From the NCBI GenBank assembly GCA_949316235.1, contig OX438748.1:10977001-11041000 (forward strand): 64,000 nt of DNA, in the 5' to 3' direction. The position numbers and the translations under genes are program-made. This stretch comes from Oegoconia quadripuncta (taxonomy: Eukaryota; Arthropoda; Insecta; Lepidoptera; Autostichidae). This document shows positions 32,741 to 46,900 of the stretch, piece by piece; the stretch's first letter is position 1, and every line of letters begins with the position of its first letter. The notes under the pieces are model-generated. The model was not told where the DNA came from. It made no database searches and worked only from the letters and a program-made list of their open reading frames with translations.

Positions 32741-32840
32741 ATTTTTCCAGACTTGTTTTGGGGAGTGGCAATACTCGTACCCCTATTTTTTATAACTATA
32801 TGTTTAATACTGCCAGAGGTAATCTCTGTTGTCTTATACT

Positions 32841-33101
32841 TTAATTTAAATTATTTGGAATAATTTCCAAAGTTTTATTAATAACTATTGGCTGCCCAAT
32901 AGAGGCAGTCGTTGGATCAGTCACTAACATGACTGAATTTAAAATAAAATAACATAGCATACTTGCTAATTGTCTCCTCAAATATTTAGGAAGATAATAG
33001 TTATCTTCTGTCACATAAAAATATCTAGAATTAATAAATTTATTACTATCAAATATATGAAATTTATTTTCATGACGACATGTCAAAGTATGTAATGTCA
33101 A
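32841..33101 (-). pseudogene. Possible end of the LINE's first open frame
   Basis: 86 codons upstream of the endonuclease frame with 'FHIFDSNKFINSRYFYVTED' and 'YYLPKYLRRQL'. No domain recognised. Its position suits the C-terminal end of an ORF1-type protein, but it lacks a zinc-knuckle. Confidence 0.35.
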
Positions 33102-33322
33102 ATTTAAATTGTGTCTAATGTCATTTTCAGTTTTTGTTAAACTTTGGCTAAAGGGAAATGCGAAAAATAAAACCTTATTAACATTTTTTAAAGAATTTAA
33201 ATGTGAAAAATAATTTATTTAATTTAATGATGTAATTATGTGGAATAGGCTACAAATGCAACCGTCAGATGACACAATTAATGCATTATTAGATGATGGT
33301 TTTGAAAAATAAATTCAACTAG

Positions 33323-33401
33323 CTATGCCAATAACTTCTATTTCACTTACCTACCTAATATGCCCTATTTTTTCCTTACGGTAAAAAAACTCACCGGTAT
33401 A
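33323..33401 (-). repeat. Inverted repeat flanking LINE, right
   Basis: 79 bases, reverse complement of 29439-29515 with a few substitutions and a 4-base indel (gtag/ggta). It ends accggtata at the outer side. Confidence 0.85.
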
Positions 33402-33880
33402 GATGTAAAGTTGAATAATTAAGCCTAAAAAAAAACGAACGCTTAGTGTAGATTTTTTTAGAAAACCCTATTTTTAATTTGTATCTTAATAACAATAAAT
33501 ACTAACTGATATTTAATTAGGTAGACTTTTGTTCAACACCGTTAACTTATTGATAGATAAAAAACTAAGCATGTTATAGTTAGGCATGAATGTGTTTTAG
33601 CTGAAAATGTCGTCGAGCTGCTTTGCTTGAGAAATAAAAATAAGAAATAATATTTTGTAACAATAATTTCCCGTAATATTTTGAATTTAAAGAAATACCC
33701 ATCAATTGAGCTTTTTTTTAAAGAAACACATATTTCAACTAGCTTATTTAGTTACTTACTTAGTACTTGCGTTTCTTACAAATGCTTAATTTTTAGCAAT
33801 TGTTACTACATTTACAACACTTTATTAAATGTTTCAAGAAAATTGGTGGACTGGTGGCCCAGGGGTATGTAATTCTGATG
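33402..33880. other. Unassigned intergenic stretch
   Basis: AT-rich; nothing recognised. Confidence 0.4.
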
Positions 33881-33939
33881 ACAATACCACAGTAGGTATT
33901 ACAATATCTTCACTGTGACAATACTATACTTTGGTATCT

Positions 33940-34095
33940 TGGAGCTGATCTGATGATGGAGCCAGGAGGTGGATGGTGAAACTCTTTAGTGTCTACTAGT
34001 ATAGATACCCCTCGAGTTTGGGCTCATATGATTCGTTTTGACGAGTCCAATATATTGCACTTGGTGTCAATGATCTGACGATGGAGCCAGGAAAT
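33940..34095 (+). repeat. Two copies of 'gatctgatgatggagccagga'
   Basis: A segment around 33947-33969 (gatctgatgatggagccagg) recurs at about 34072-34092 with one change. Probably part of a dispersed repeat; the function is unknown. Confidence 0.55.
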
Positions 34096-34170
34096 GTAGC
34101 GTGTTTTTTTAAGTTTTTAAGCCAGATGTTATAGGTTATAGTCTTTTTTTCCGTAATCGAATTTTAGTTT

Positions 34171-34390
34171 TTTAGGGTTGCGTAGTCAACAAGGAACCCT
34201 CTTAGTTTCCGCCATGTCCGTCCGTTTGTCTGTTCGAGGCTTAGCTCAGAGGCTAAAAGCTCAATGGTTGATTTTGGATACGTGAATATAGTCGAAAAAC
34301 TTATAAAATGTACGTTGAAATTCATTTAATTATCAAACAATAAACTGCCCCCTTATATGTCCGCATATTGTGAGGGCAGTACTTTTATTT
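34171..34390 (+). repeat. Dispersed repeat 'agggttgcgtagtcaac', copy 1
   Basis: Starts tttagggttgcgtagtcaac and includes gtccgtccgtttgtctg and cgcatattgtgagggca. A second copy lies at 63618-63785. Class unknown. Confidence 0.7.
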
Positions 34391-34559
34391 TAATTTTAGT
34401 TATTGGTACCTACGAGTACTTAATGCTTCTGCCTACCTAACCGATGTTAGTAGATAGATATAAGAATATCTATCTACTAACATAATTTATTAATTTCGCT
34501 ATACCTAAAGTTGTATTAGGTACCTATATAGCTACCTACCGATAAAAAAACTAGGCATA

Positions 34560-34844
34560 TTGTAAACAAACTCGTCAAACAAATTAGTGCGGTGGTTTTC
34601 ACGATCGATCTAATTGCTGATGTGATGATTCAAGCCGACCGAAATCTCGGACGGCGCGAGCGCCGCTGCCAGATTCTATTCAGTTTAAAATTAGAAGGCA
34701 GTGACAGTTTTCAAGTAGAGTATCCCATTCAACAATTTCGTCAAATAATCAGTGTTACGCTGATTTTTGTAGTGCATACACGGCGAAATAAGTTCAAACA
34801 CTTACATGGTGTTCAAGGTTGTTATTTAAAAACACATTAACAAA
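34560..34844 (+). promoter_or_regulatory. Candidate promoter and 5' UTR of the downstream gene
   Basis: Locally higher GC (gacggcgcgagcgccgctgc near 34650) in an AT-rich setting, directly upstream of the first coding exon at 34845. No TATA box seen. Confidence 0.35.
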
Positions 34845-34957
34845 ATGACGGTTCGTAAGAGTGTTAGTTGCCAAGTGTATCGCCATGTGAATTCCAGCAG
34901 TAGTGATACTTCGGTGTCCAGTACTTCCTCTGAGAATTCCGACACGCCATTAAAAAA
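34845..34957 (+). CDS. Downstream gene, coding exon 1
   Basis: ATG at 34845 in context caaaATGa, 37 codons plus two bases to AA|gtaagt. The Ser/Thr-rich peptide ends 'SENSDTPLKK'. No in-frame upstream ATG. Confidence 0.6.
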
Positions 34958-37900
34958 GTAAGTACGTACCTAATTAAGAATTTAAGTATTTATGATTTGC
35001 TGTCAATGTAGAAAAATATCATTTCGTATAATATAATTTTGTTTTATCGTGTTAAGTTGTTAATTCTAGGTACCTACTTAGTATTCTCTCCGAGCTTCTG
35101 TAATTAAGTTACTTACGCATAACTAATGAAGAAGGATTTAATAATAATACTAATCATCATCATATCAGCCACAGGACGTCCACTGCTGAACATAGGCCAG
35201 GATAGAATTCCAGAGTGACCGGTTGGAAGCGGATTGGATTTATAATAATTTATAATATTATGTAAAGCAGTTATAAACTAAACCGAAATTAAAACGATAA
35301 AGGATAGGTTGTATATTACCTTAGAGGTTTTTTTCAAGATATTGTAGAGGATTCAAGTAACATTTTATTCCGTCCGTCCGGCCAAACCGATTCAAATAAT
35401 AGAGGGCGGAAAATAAAACCGTCCATTTATTTTTAAAAGCATTTTTTTTTATGTACAACGGGTTAGCACTTGACCTCAATCACACCTGATGTTAAGTGAA
35501 GATAAGGCCGAGAAGATAAGGTACTGACCCGGAAACCCCATCTTATTTGGGGGACTGGCTATCTTATCTCTGACAACAGGAACACAACAATGCTATTAAC
35601 ATTTTTTTTTTTTAGATAAGATGGTGGTAGCTAGCCAGGTGGACATTTAATATGCCCTACCACCAACCAAAACCATTTTCTTTACATCTGCTTCTGTGGA
35701 CTCCAAAGTATACCATTTTCGGCGTGCCGCTTGACGTACTTTGTGACCTTATACAGTGAATATCACTAGCTCATAACTTTCTGACCATAGCACAATGCTC
35801 TGCACTCTGTTTCTTAGAAAACACATAAACGTGGTTTACTGGATTTTCAGTATAATCCGCATGCACCTACGCCTATACAGACAACACAATGATTAAAAAA
35901 GTGAGCGTCCCTCGTCATGTCTCAAATCAAAAATACGGTGGGTTGTCTATTACTGCTGTGTAAGAATGAAGTATTTGTGTGTAGTTCACCCGAATAAGTC
36001 TTTCAACAGATTTAAATTTATGCTGTTTGTCATCGTTATTTTAAAGATCGTTTAAGACCGAGGATATATAATACATACTTATAGTATATCCAAGTATACG
36101 TATAACATTGATCATAAGGAAGCTTTAAAAGACCGGTCATATAGCTTCGCGAAGAATGAAGAAACCAATGACAAATAGTACTTACCGTTGCAGCTTTTAA
36201 TAATTCCGCCCAGAGTTTACGTAGAAACTGTAACTTTTGAACAGTCGATACATGTACATCGAACATGTACGTAGGTATATATATATATATATATATATAT
36301 AAATATATTTTAGTAAAGAAAAATATATATTTCATCAAGTTTAAAAATGGGAGAGGTGTTTTTAGACTTATATTGCCTAGAGAAAGCACATGCATCACTT
36401 TTTTTATGACAATCGGAGAATTGTCCCGATTGCCACGCTATAAGGCAGATCCTGGTGAATCCTTCACAGCAATGACGCTGCCGTCCATCTATGACATAAT
36501 ACTCACGATGCACTTCCTCGCCTTTTCCGACATCCACGCGAAGAGAAAAGTCAGGTTTTGTCGAACCAGGCAAACTAATATTAGCATTTGCATCGCGTTT
36601 AGATACACGCATCTACCTGTATATATTTAAGTGTCCGTGGTGTTAAAATACTGTGAAGCCAAGCGTATATAGGTCAGCTAGAGCCCTTTAGGTAATTAAG
36701 GGCTTTAACCTTGCACGTCGTGGATTCGTGTGTTCGTTATAATTTTTAAAGCTAACCTTTTATTAATAAGGTGTGGGAATTATCTATTATGCTTCATAGT
36801 TACCAAGGTAAAACGGATAGAGTAAGTTAACTCGCGTATGGCCTCTTCCATGCTACGCCATCCTTTCTGGTGCCAATATTTTTTGCCGAAACTGTTATTA
36901 TTAATTATAGGTACATAGATTACCTATATCGGTTAATGGTCAAGTATTATATGTCGTAGGCAGAATACGAGTACGATAGTAGAGAGCAACTTAGGAGTGA
37001 AAAAATCCGTAAAATAACGAAAGTCAGCAAAATGCTGATGGCCAGTGAGATATTAAACTTCTTGAGTGGAGACCACGCCACGCACCGGTAAGCGTAGCAC
37101 AAGGACGGTCACCCACACGGAGGCTAGATAATGACGGTCGCAGAGTCCAGTGCAGGCCGCTTCCAACCGATCCAACGAGTATGTTCTGTGGCTGATGGAG
37201 ACCTAAGTTCCTGGCGTGTCGTCAGTGAGCATTACCTAGTCCTTCGTAGATTGACAATAAATGATTAATCGTGTTTATTGTAGGTAGGTATTACCTGTTG
37301 TTTTGCTAAACGCGACAATAGGTAGATAAACGCTTTACGGCTCATAAAGATTTTTACGGTAGGTATATGAGGCATTAGAGTAATTAAATTAACATAAAGC
37401 AGTTCCAATTGAACATGAAATATTAGGTACCTATTAGTTTGTCCCATATGTTATGTTGGTATGTAATATTATAATTTTTAGGATTCTGAACCCAATTCTA
37501 CCCCATTCCTACAGAATATGTGTTACTATAACATTGATGACAAATAATAGGTAATATCAAAAATATAAGTTTGTTAAAAAATCCTAGTCTACTTACTTGT
37601 AAATGAACTTGTTTTTGCGTACGTAGTACCTACGTACTATGAGGTCCGAAGGGACTATACTCACTAAATCTAAGCTATAATGCAATTGCTCTGTATGCCA
37701 GTTATTTCACAGATTATCAGAGATATGTTGCAATGGCATCTAATAATGTTATACCATAGAAATGTTCATATTTTGTGTTGGTACGGAATCCTTTGTGAGC
37801 AAGTCCGATTCACAATTGATCAGTTTTTGTGATCAGTCATTCATCATCATTCACCAGTTCATCACTCCCAACCGTAAATAATTGCTATGTATGAGGCATA

Positions 37901-40900
37901 AGTCACTTAAGTAAGTACATAAATTATACGAAAATTGGGCTGAAAAGACCCCTTTTTTATGCACGACGGGTTTGTACTTGATCTCAATCACACCTGATGT
38001 TAAGTGAAGATGAGTTCGAAGGTGGAAGCGTACTGACCCGGAAACCCCAACACATTTGGGGGACTGGCTATCTTATCTCCGACAACCCATTTTCAAAATG
38101 TATAAAAGTCAACTAGTATTGCATATAAGTGTTATAACCATTTATGTATTTAAAAACCCGACAGCATATTTTGTTTTTTGCAGACGCCATGTTGGTTATT
38201 TCGCTTCGCTAACAGAAAATGAATGGCGAATACAATTGAGCCACGTATGACCATCATTGGTTCTGTTAATGTTACCAGCGGGTCAGTCGCCTTTTGCGAC
38301 CCCACGAGAAATGCGCGTTGACCACGGAAACCAAACTTCACTTATAATTGACCTAGGTGGATTAACTATGTTTTCGTTTGATAGGTTCAATCGTCTGCTT
38401 CGTTCATCCGTGGCACGGCATTGGGCCCACTTCAGGACGGATAAGTTTCGACTCAGGACCCGGGGTCGGTCCATTTCTGACATCGGCCTGTCAAGCCTCG
38501 TCGACAATGGTAAGTTTGGATTGGATGCGATAAATTATCTAAATATCATCATCATCAGGTCTCTTCAATAGATTTCCAGAGCGTCCGGTTGGAAGCGGCC
38601 TGCAATACCGCAGCGACCTCCCACGAACTTCATGAAGTCGTCCATCTTCCTTCCGATTGGACATCCTACACTGTGGTCTCCACTGCAGTTCTTCGAGCTA
38701 TGTGCCCTGCCCCTTCAACTTACTAATCCACTGGGCAATTATCTAATTCCACTAGGCAATTGTAATACTGTGATTATACAGGCTATATTTGGGATTATGA
38801 ATTAACATATATCGTTATGGACTCTTGAACGTGTGTTTCTTATTTTAGAACAATTAATACTTATTTTCTAAATTTGTAACATATTTTAAATGTAAGGTGT
38901 GTTCATGTACTTTCTTTGGTAGTATCCACTCCTCTTCTGGGGGGACTGAAAACCAGCAATACTGCTGAGTCCCTACTCCTTCATCACAATACTGTGGTTC
39001 TTAATTCTCATGTGTGCTTGTGTTTTCTTTGTAATGAATAAATACCTTTTATTTATTTTTTATTTATTTATGTATTATTTAGTAAATATAAGTAGGTAAT
39101 GAAAAATGTCTGCCTAGCCAGGTCATCTATGTCAAGCAGCAATGTTGATGGCATTGTTGTATTTTGGGTAGAGATAACCAGTCCGCCAAATAAGGTGGGG
39201 GTCCCGGGTGAGAGCGCATCCACCTTCGGTCTCATCTTCACTTAACTTCAGGCGTGAGGCAGCGCTAACTCCTTATGCATTAAGAGGGTTTATCCCACAC
39301 AAACTTTCAAGTCCAAATTTTCTGAAAAGTATAAACAGATTTTAATGAAACTTTATACGTATATGCAGGATACATTATATGGTCCAAAAAATTTGTAGTA
39401 AACATTTTCAAAATATCGAATTTAAAAGAATATATTGTATTTTTCTAATAACACGGAAAACTTAAAATCGCTCTAATTTAGTTTCAATAGACTTTTTCGA
39501 AATTTTCTGTACTAACTTTTTAGATATACAGGGCGTCCCAAAGTTATGGGACATGAAGGGGAAGTACCTTAAATATCGTAGATAGTGAATTTTGCTCAAA
39601 GAAGACTTTATGTTATTTTTAAAAGTTAGTAATTCTGCATTCATAGATTTTCTAAAAATTATTTGCTTCGGCTGGGAATCGAACCGACTCAAATGTGAAA
39701 AAAAAAACACCCTACTTTTATGATGCCAATCGAAAGAATAGCTAAAAAATAATAACTCTGCCTAAGTAACATAGTATTTTAAAAGAAAGGAACAACGTGA
39801 AATTAATCATTTTAATCAAATAAAAAACATACATGAAACTGCCGTAGTCAATTAAGTAGGTATTTTTTTGTAAATTAATTAATTAAATGCTCAAAATGTG
39901 ATCCCTCTTGTCTTACGCAAATCGCCAATCTTTTAATGAGCCCGCTGCCTGTTGATTTTCTAATCATTTTATGGTGAACACTCGATGTGATATGGCACAA
40001 TTCTGTTTGCAACTCGCCTACGTTCTCGTATCGCTTTTTGTATAGCATATCTTTCACGTATCCCCAAAAGAAGAAATCACTTTAGCAATAAATAACTTTC
40101 TTGAAATTTGACTCAATCATTTTATGTTGTTCCTTTCTTTTAAAATACTATGTTACTTAGGCAGAGTTATTATTTTTTAGCTATTCTTTCGATTGGCATC
40201 ATAAAAGTAGAGTGTTTTTTTTTTCACATTTAAGTCGGTTCGATTCCCAGCCGAAGCAAGTAATTTTTAGAAAATCTATGAATGCAGAATTACTAACTTT
40301 TAAAAATAACATAAAGTCTTCTTTGAGCAAAATTCACTATCTACAATATTTAAGGTACTTCCCCTTCATGTCCCATAACTTTGGGACGCCCTGTATACAG
40401 GGTGAATTTGATTTCGTGTAATTCCCATTAACTGGTGACGCCGCTCCTGATTACGAACAACTTTCCCCAAGGAACCATTAAAATTCGATCAAAAAATTTT
40501 CGATTACCCATACAAACTAACCATTCTGAAACCACCTTTACTAATACCAACAATTGTCGGCTGAATACGGTTATGGTTCCTAGTGAAAGTTGTTTGTAAT
40601 CAGGAGTGGTGTCACCAGTAAACAGGAATTATATGAATTAAATGTCCCTTTATTACGCCTTATTATTATTATTATTAATTTATTTATTATTATTAGTAAT
40701 TTACCCTGAATACGTGGGACAGTATGGGCTTCTAATCAAATCAAATCAAATCAAAAATGCTTTATTTTGTAGGTACACAGGGTATACTTAAAATAGTCAG
40801 ATTTTACATTTTTAAAGCTACTGCTTGTTCAAAAGGCAATTTTCCCCTGAGAAGAACAAGCAAGAAACTCGAGAGGCTGCTCTTAAAAAAAAAGGTTTTT

Positions 40901-43900
40901 ATATTACAAAATTATTAATTGTTATGTTATATTATAATATTTCATTATTAATTGTGAAATAGCCTGGTTATGCGAACGGGCTGGTTATGTCCATGAATGT
41001 TTATCATCTAAATAATCTAATATTTTATATAAGCTTCTGTTTTATAGTATCTTTAAATTTATTGAAAGGAAGATTTAATAATAATAATACATGCTTTAAG
41101 AGTAGAAAGTTTCATTAGAATTTGGGCGTGAAAGTTTGTATGGAATAGGTACCTACCGTCAAGAAAATGAGATTTTTTACTTATTTCAGATACTATTGAC
41201 TGTTAAGAAAGAATGTTGTGCAAGGTTCTATGCATTATAAAATTTAATTATTAAATATGTGTGTGTAGTTATCCTCGTCTTGCAAATATTTATAACTGCG
41301 TTGATACTTGTTTATCAAGATAGTATTTTGAGTGTTCGATAAGGGGCTGCCATAAAATATGGGAGCAGCAATAGTCAAAATTTCGATTTTGTGTAATTTT
41401 ATTCACTAGACGATGCGTGGTTACAAAGTATAGTATCATAACCATCATATCAGCCGAAAGACGTCCACTGCTGGACAAAGGCCTCCCCCAAATATCTTCA
41501 CAACGATCGGTCCTAATACTATTGGCCTTATCGGTCAGTGTGCGAAGTGTGAGTTTTGTCTCGTTTTTAACTTTACCATCGCGTTTGCGTTTACGAAAAA
41601 GTCCCTAATATAAAAAATCATTTCGTAAACTATCCGCTAGAGGCGCTGCACATTTCTCCATACAAATCGTCACGTAAACGTGAACGCGGTAATAAAGTTA
41701 AGTCGAAACAAAACTCACACTCAGCCCTCTGAAGTATACTTAAAGTTTTTCAATATCTCTTGCATTGACAGGGTAGCCAAGACCACCTGTATACTTATTA
41801 AACTTCCGACGTCTTATTGTCTTTAGATGACTTGAATTAAATCTGTTATTTCCATGACAACACATTTAAACTTTTGTTGACTGTACCTACATGAATAAGT
41901 TTACCACAAAGGATTTGTTTCAGACCTGGATGGAGAGTTCCTGGACCTTCCAGGTGTATCGCCACGGCGCTCGCTGCAGATGTTTGGATCTATACCAACA
42001 AGAGCTGTCGTGCCTACCTTCTCGATCACGTAAGTATGACTTCCATTAGATAGATGTAATGTAATTTAAATGTAATTTAATTTTAAGTAATACACAGGGT
42101 GTTACACAAATACCCGTAAAACTGAAAGGGTGTTAAATGATCCCTTGTCAAGAGTCTATTGACAATATATGAAATCCGTATTACAATATTACGATTTACA
42201 GAAAAATTAATTATTTTTAAAAAAAACATTGCAATAGTATTGCGCTTCCATGATGACTATTTAATGGTTTTATTAAAAATAATTAATTTTTCGGTAAGTC
42301 ATAATATTGTAGTACGGTTTTCATATACCTATTGTCAATAGACTCCTAACAAGGGATCCTTTTAACTTTACGGGTATTTTATAAGAAAAAATTAATGGTT
42401 TGGTTCCAACTTACCCAGCTTAATTCAATGCTGTTAACTGACTCAAGTTTCACAAAATAATGGATACTTATAAGCTAAGAGGAGTGTTTTAAAATAGTGT
42501 TATATTTCAAAATATAAAGCGTTAATGTTGCATGATGGTAACCCTTCTCGTTGCCACCTAAATTGTCTCGTTTTGTATAGACATGAAAAAGCAAATTCGT
42601 AGGAACAAGGCGTGGAGGTACGACATTTCAGTTATATTTTTTCTATGCTTGGATTTTGCCTCTGATGTGTGGTTTGATAATTTTACTACCTTTTTACATT
42701 TAAATTAGTTTCATTAATTATAGAATAGTTGTACATTTATTCAAACAAATTCTCAAGTAATCCTGAAGTAGTGTTAAATCGAAACAAAAATGGCATCGAG
42801 TCCCTTGTTCGCAAGGATCAGTGGCCATAATGTGGAAACCACGATACCTTGATACCAACGTTTGATACGTTGCTGTTCGCCGTTAGTACAACAAAATATA
42901 ACGAAAACTTTGTAATTTAACATTTAATTTTGTAATTTCTTGTACTGGGGAAATCTTTGTCAGGGATTCTGAAATAAATGCTGCAAGTAGTTTATAGAAC
43001 CTACTGAAAAACCAATAATATAATGTAGGTAGGTAAGTACTTATACATAAATATAAATAAATAATAATAACAAATATACTTTGACGTAAATAATGCCATC
43101 TAGTTCCAACACATTAAGCAACTATATGCTTATGTTATGTGGATACCAGATAGTTGATATACTACAAAATACATTTTTTTTTGTAAATAAATACTTATTA
43201 TAAATGAAAACATGTGTACACATAATGAAAACTCGGGTACACATTCATCATACAAACATATGCCCCTGGCGGGATTCGACCCCGCGACCTTTTGGTATAG
43301 CGGTCAGAGTTTCTAACCACTACACCAAACAGGTCGTCAAATGAGAGTGCACCAAATACATAATGAGAGGACTATAGTCATAATGGCGGCAGGCAAGAAA
43401 GATATAGTGTCAACGTAGTAATATTTCGCAACAGACGCACACTATTGGCGACATTCTGAGGCGTTTATTTTAATTTATAAGGTGCGAGTTGTCGATCTCA
43501 AATGAAAGACATCTTAGTGAGACCTCACACGTGCTTTAAAGATGTAGAATAAAAATGGAATTCATCGCATATCTGTTATTTTGCGGATTAATAACAAATA
43601 AAAATTCGTCGTCATAAAATTGCGTAGTACTTCCGACGCAAAAGATATGTTTTTTCCTTTGCTATCCGTTTCTTCTTTCGTACTCGATTTCCTATATTCA
43701 TCTCACATACAAGTAGCTATGTATGCGGACACAAAATATAAAGACAACGCGAATGTTAAAGATGTTATTGATCTTCCCGACCTTGACCGAACTCTCAGCT
43801 GAGGTGGAGGCTTTTCCTGTATGTCAAATTTACGATCCGGCACGTGTCTGTGCTTAGTGGTAATAGTGTTCATTCATATAAATCCATATTACATTAAAAT

Positions 43901-46900
43901 CTTTTGAAACGATTAATTGTTAAGGATTGAGGTGGACCTCAAATGGCTCTAACCAGTCGTGTATAATGCAAGAAGGAAAATAGAGTCACTACTAATTCTG
44001 TAAGTAGGTGATGCAGTGGGCGCTGCCCATTTATCCACACAATCATCGGTACGCGTTTTATTGATCTTCAAAATTCAACTTCTCGAGGAACTGGTAAAAT
44101 AGCCAGGAAAATTAATGCTATGAAATCGGTTAAACATTCAGTTCATTCGATGTCCAATATACATATTCCAAAGAATGTTTAAGACGCGTCAAGTTAATTT
44201 TATGAGTATCATACGCGATAGGTAATTTTCTGTGATCAGACTGAAGTATTTGATTGCGTACATCGTGATGATGTGATCGTCTATGGTATATGCAGTTAGG
44301 ACTACTATAGTATTGCAGGTAATGCATTTGACATACAAATCGAGCTCAGAGAGTTAACGTCAATGATAAGAGATCATGAAGGTTTTCAGTTTCCATAGGT
44401 GTTCCACAGGGCTCAATTCTCAGGCCATTCCTATTCCTCGTTTATAGTAATGATTTACCTACCCAATTGTGTAGTTGGTATGTATGAAATAACAATATTT
44501 GCTGACGATATTTTCTTGCTATTCAATGTCAAGAGATGGCACAGAAAACTCATGACGACGTGAAAAGAGCTATCTCTACTCGATGGCTCGATGGATAAAC
44601 AATCTCACATAACTCCCACTATCTATACCAACAGGTAACTATATTGTTTTTAGAAAAGAACGAACAGTTGGAGTTTGTTGCCTTTACTTTCTCCCTACGT
44701 AGGTATAATTTAATAAAATAATTTTTAACCGCCTCCGTGGCTCAATGTAACAACATTGGGTTTACGATTCGGAGGTCGCGATTTCGATCCCCAGCGGGGT
44801 AGATGTTTAAGTACTCGGTTTGGTTGGTGGTAGGGCGTTTTAAAGGTGCCCTTGGCAGCTGCCACCATCTTATCTAAATCTGGCGCCAAGCAGCAATGTT
44901 AATAGCATTGTTGTGTTCCGGTTGTCAGAAATAAGATAGCCAGTCCCCCAAATGTCTTGGTGTTTCCGGGTCAGTACGCTTTCACCTGCGATCTCATCTT
45001 CACTTAACATCAGATGTGATTGAGGTCAAGTACCAACCCGATGTGCATTAAAAAAAAATGTTGTATAACGAATTCCAATGGTCTTAGTTCTGCAGCGTTT
45101 GCTACTTGTATTTAAAAAAATACATTGTTTAACCAAATGGAAGTCCATTATGCTATGAAAATAGCTGAAGTAAACCAGTTTCACGTTGTCATGGTTAAAT
45201 AATGTATTTTTTTAAATACAAGTAGTCGTAAGAGTACGACATCCTATCCTGGGAAAAGTCTCGTATAAATTTTTGTTCTGCAGAAGTGGGCGGTACGTGC
45301 AATTAATTGACAAATTAATAAAATACTTATTAATATTAAAATATATAAGTATGTATGTATAAGTTGCCTTTATTAAAAAAAATTGTGACATACTCGCATA
45401 TAGGCAGGTTTTTGCGGGAATTTTGTAATATATTTACCACCCACGCCACCAAAAATCAATGTATAAATAAAGTGATTTCATTTCATTTCATACACTCATA
45501 CATTCATGTGGTCAAACGCGATCCAGTCAATCATAAAAAAAATACACAGTGTAAATACAACATTTTAAAATAAACTTGGTGTTCATGTCAGACGTTTACC
45601 CAATTGATAACTTCAGGGGATAATAAGGTGCCATTACTTCCTTAGTCATTCAAAATTACACTTTAAATAAACTCATAAATATCATAAAATAGAAACTATA
45701 TTATAATATTATAAATGAATAACCAGTCCAGTGTACCTACTAAAGGACTGTAGGTGTAAGTACCAACTTATTTTCACACAAAATACTTATTATCTGTAGA
45801 TAATATTAGGTACCTATAATAATATAAAGAAGTGGTAATGCAATTAGAATAATAGTAATATAATTAGTCTCATTTGTAGACAATTACATGTTAAACGAGC
45901 CCTAACACTTGGCAATACGGGCTGAGCACTAGATCGTTGGCCGTATAAATCTAATCTCTGGTATAAATACTGATCGGTTATCTGCATACTCTGTGTACTT
46001 TAGTAATCAATCACCCACAGTATCCACGGGAAAGTGAAAATATAAAATCAAATTCCCGCCACTTTAACCACCATACATATGATTGCAATCAATATCTTGC
46101 GCAATACACCATTGCGCATGTTTCCCTAGGATTACTAACTGCACAGTAAACTTTATACTTTAATACGCTGTGTGTTACGGCTGAATGTTGTTTGAACCAC
46201 GTTGGTGTCCAGATGACAGCAACACAGTTTAGGGACAGTGTACATGCGAATCTTATTGTGAACAGGTAATATCCAATATTAACACATTATAACATACAGT
46301 GTCTGTAAATTTTACCTCAGTGACTAGTTCTTCCAATAATATCTTTACATTACGACTGTTTTTGTCTGAATGGCAATAAATTTTGTGTTATAAAACAAGT
46401 GAATCTCGTGACGTGGATTTAGATAACTCTAGATATATATTACGTGATATATTTATTCTTACGCTAATCATCTATAGTGTTGTAAACTCAAAAATGTGTC
46501 AGTTTGATTTCATAATAGACATCTAGACGCGTTATTTTATTGTGTCATTTAATATAATAAATGTTGAGTGAGTAGAAGATAGTCAAGGTCCCAAGACCGG
46601 TTTTGCTGCGTACGCATTTATTGTCTCGCATTTAAATGATAAAATATGAAAATAATTTGTTCCCACAAATTACTTCAATATAAAATAAATAATTGAGTAC
46701 CTATTTATGTGAATTTCATGGAATTCATAGAGCTACGAAACTACATTACGGTTTTTCATGCGTATAAACACCCCTTCGGATTTTTATTTTTCAATTATCC
46801 GTGTAAAATCGTTAAAAATAAATTAAATTTTCCTGTAATTTAATTTTGTTTCTTCTATATACATAAAGACTGGTGGCAATTATTTTTGGCAATATTTTAA

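Larger units (their letters stand above)
29645..33320 (-). mobile_element. CR1/jockey-type LINE, nearly complete
   Basis: A - strand non-LTR element. The 3' end has the family tail (in reverse, gtcaaagtcaaagtcaaag next to gctttattttgtaggtacac), the coding part spans 32740-29892 with one frameshift, and an 86-codon frame upstream (33101-32841) may be the end of its first open frame. Truncated copies of the same 3' tail occur at 40731, 46978 and 62905. Confidence 0.9.

Noticed and set aside
36036..36630. Overlapping frames of about 100-120 codons on both strands
   Set aside because: They run through an (AT)n microsatellite and show no domain or splice context.
38056..38384. Open frame upstream of downstream-gene exon 2, with a possible acceptor tttttgcag near 38182
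   Set aside because: The frame overlaps a SINE tail, and the acceptor at 38383-38384 gives exact phase agreement with exon 1 while the upstream one has no matching support.
42580..42616. Short ATG-starting exon (MKKQIRRNKAW) with a GT end in phase 2
   Set aside because: Very short, weak donor (gtacga), AT-rich context; frame agreement alone is not enough.
43260..43337. Possible tRNA gene on the - strand
   Set aside because: A and B boxes are present but it continues into a SINE body with an A-rich tail and has no complete cloverleaf.
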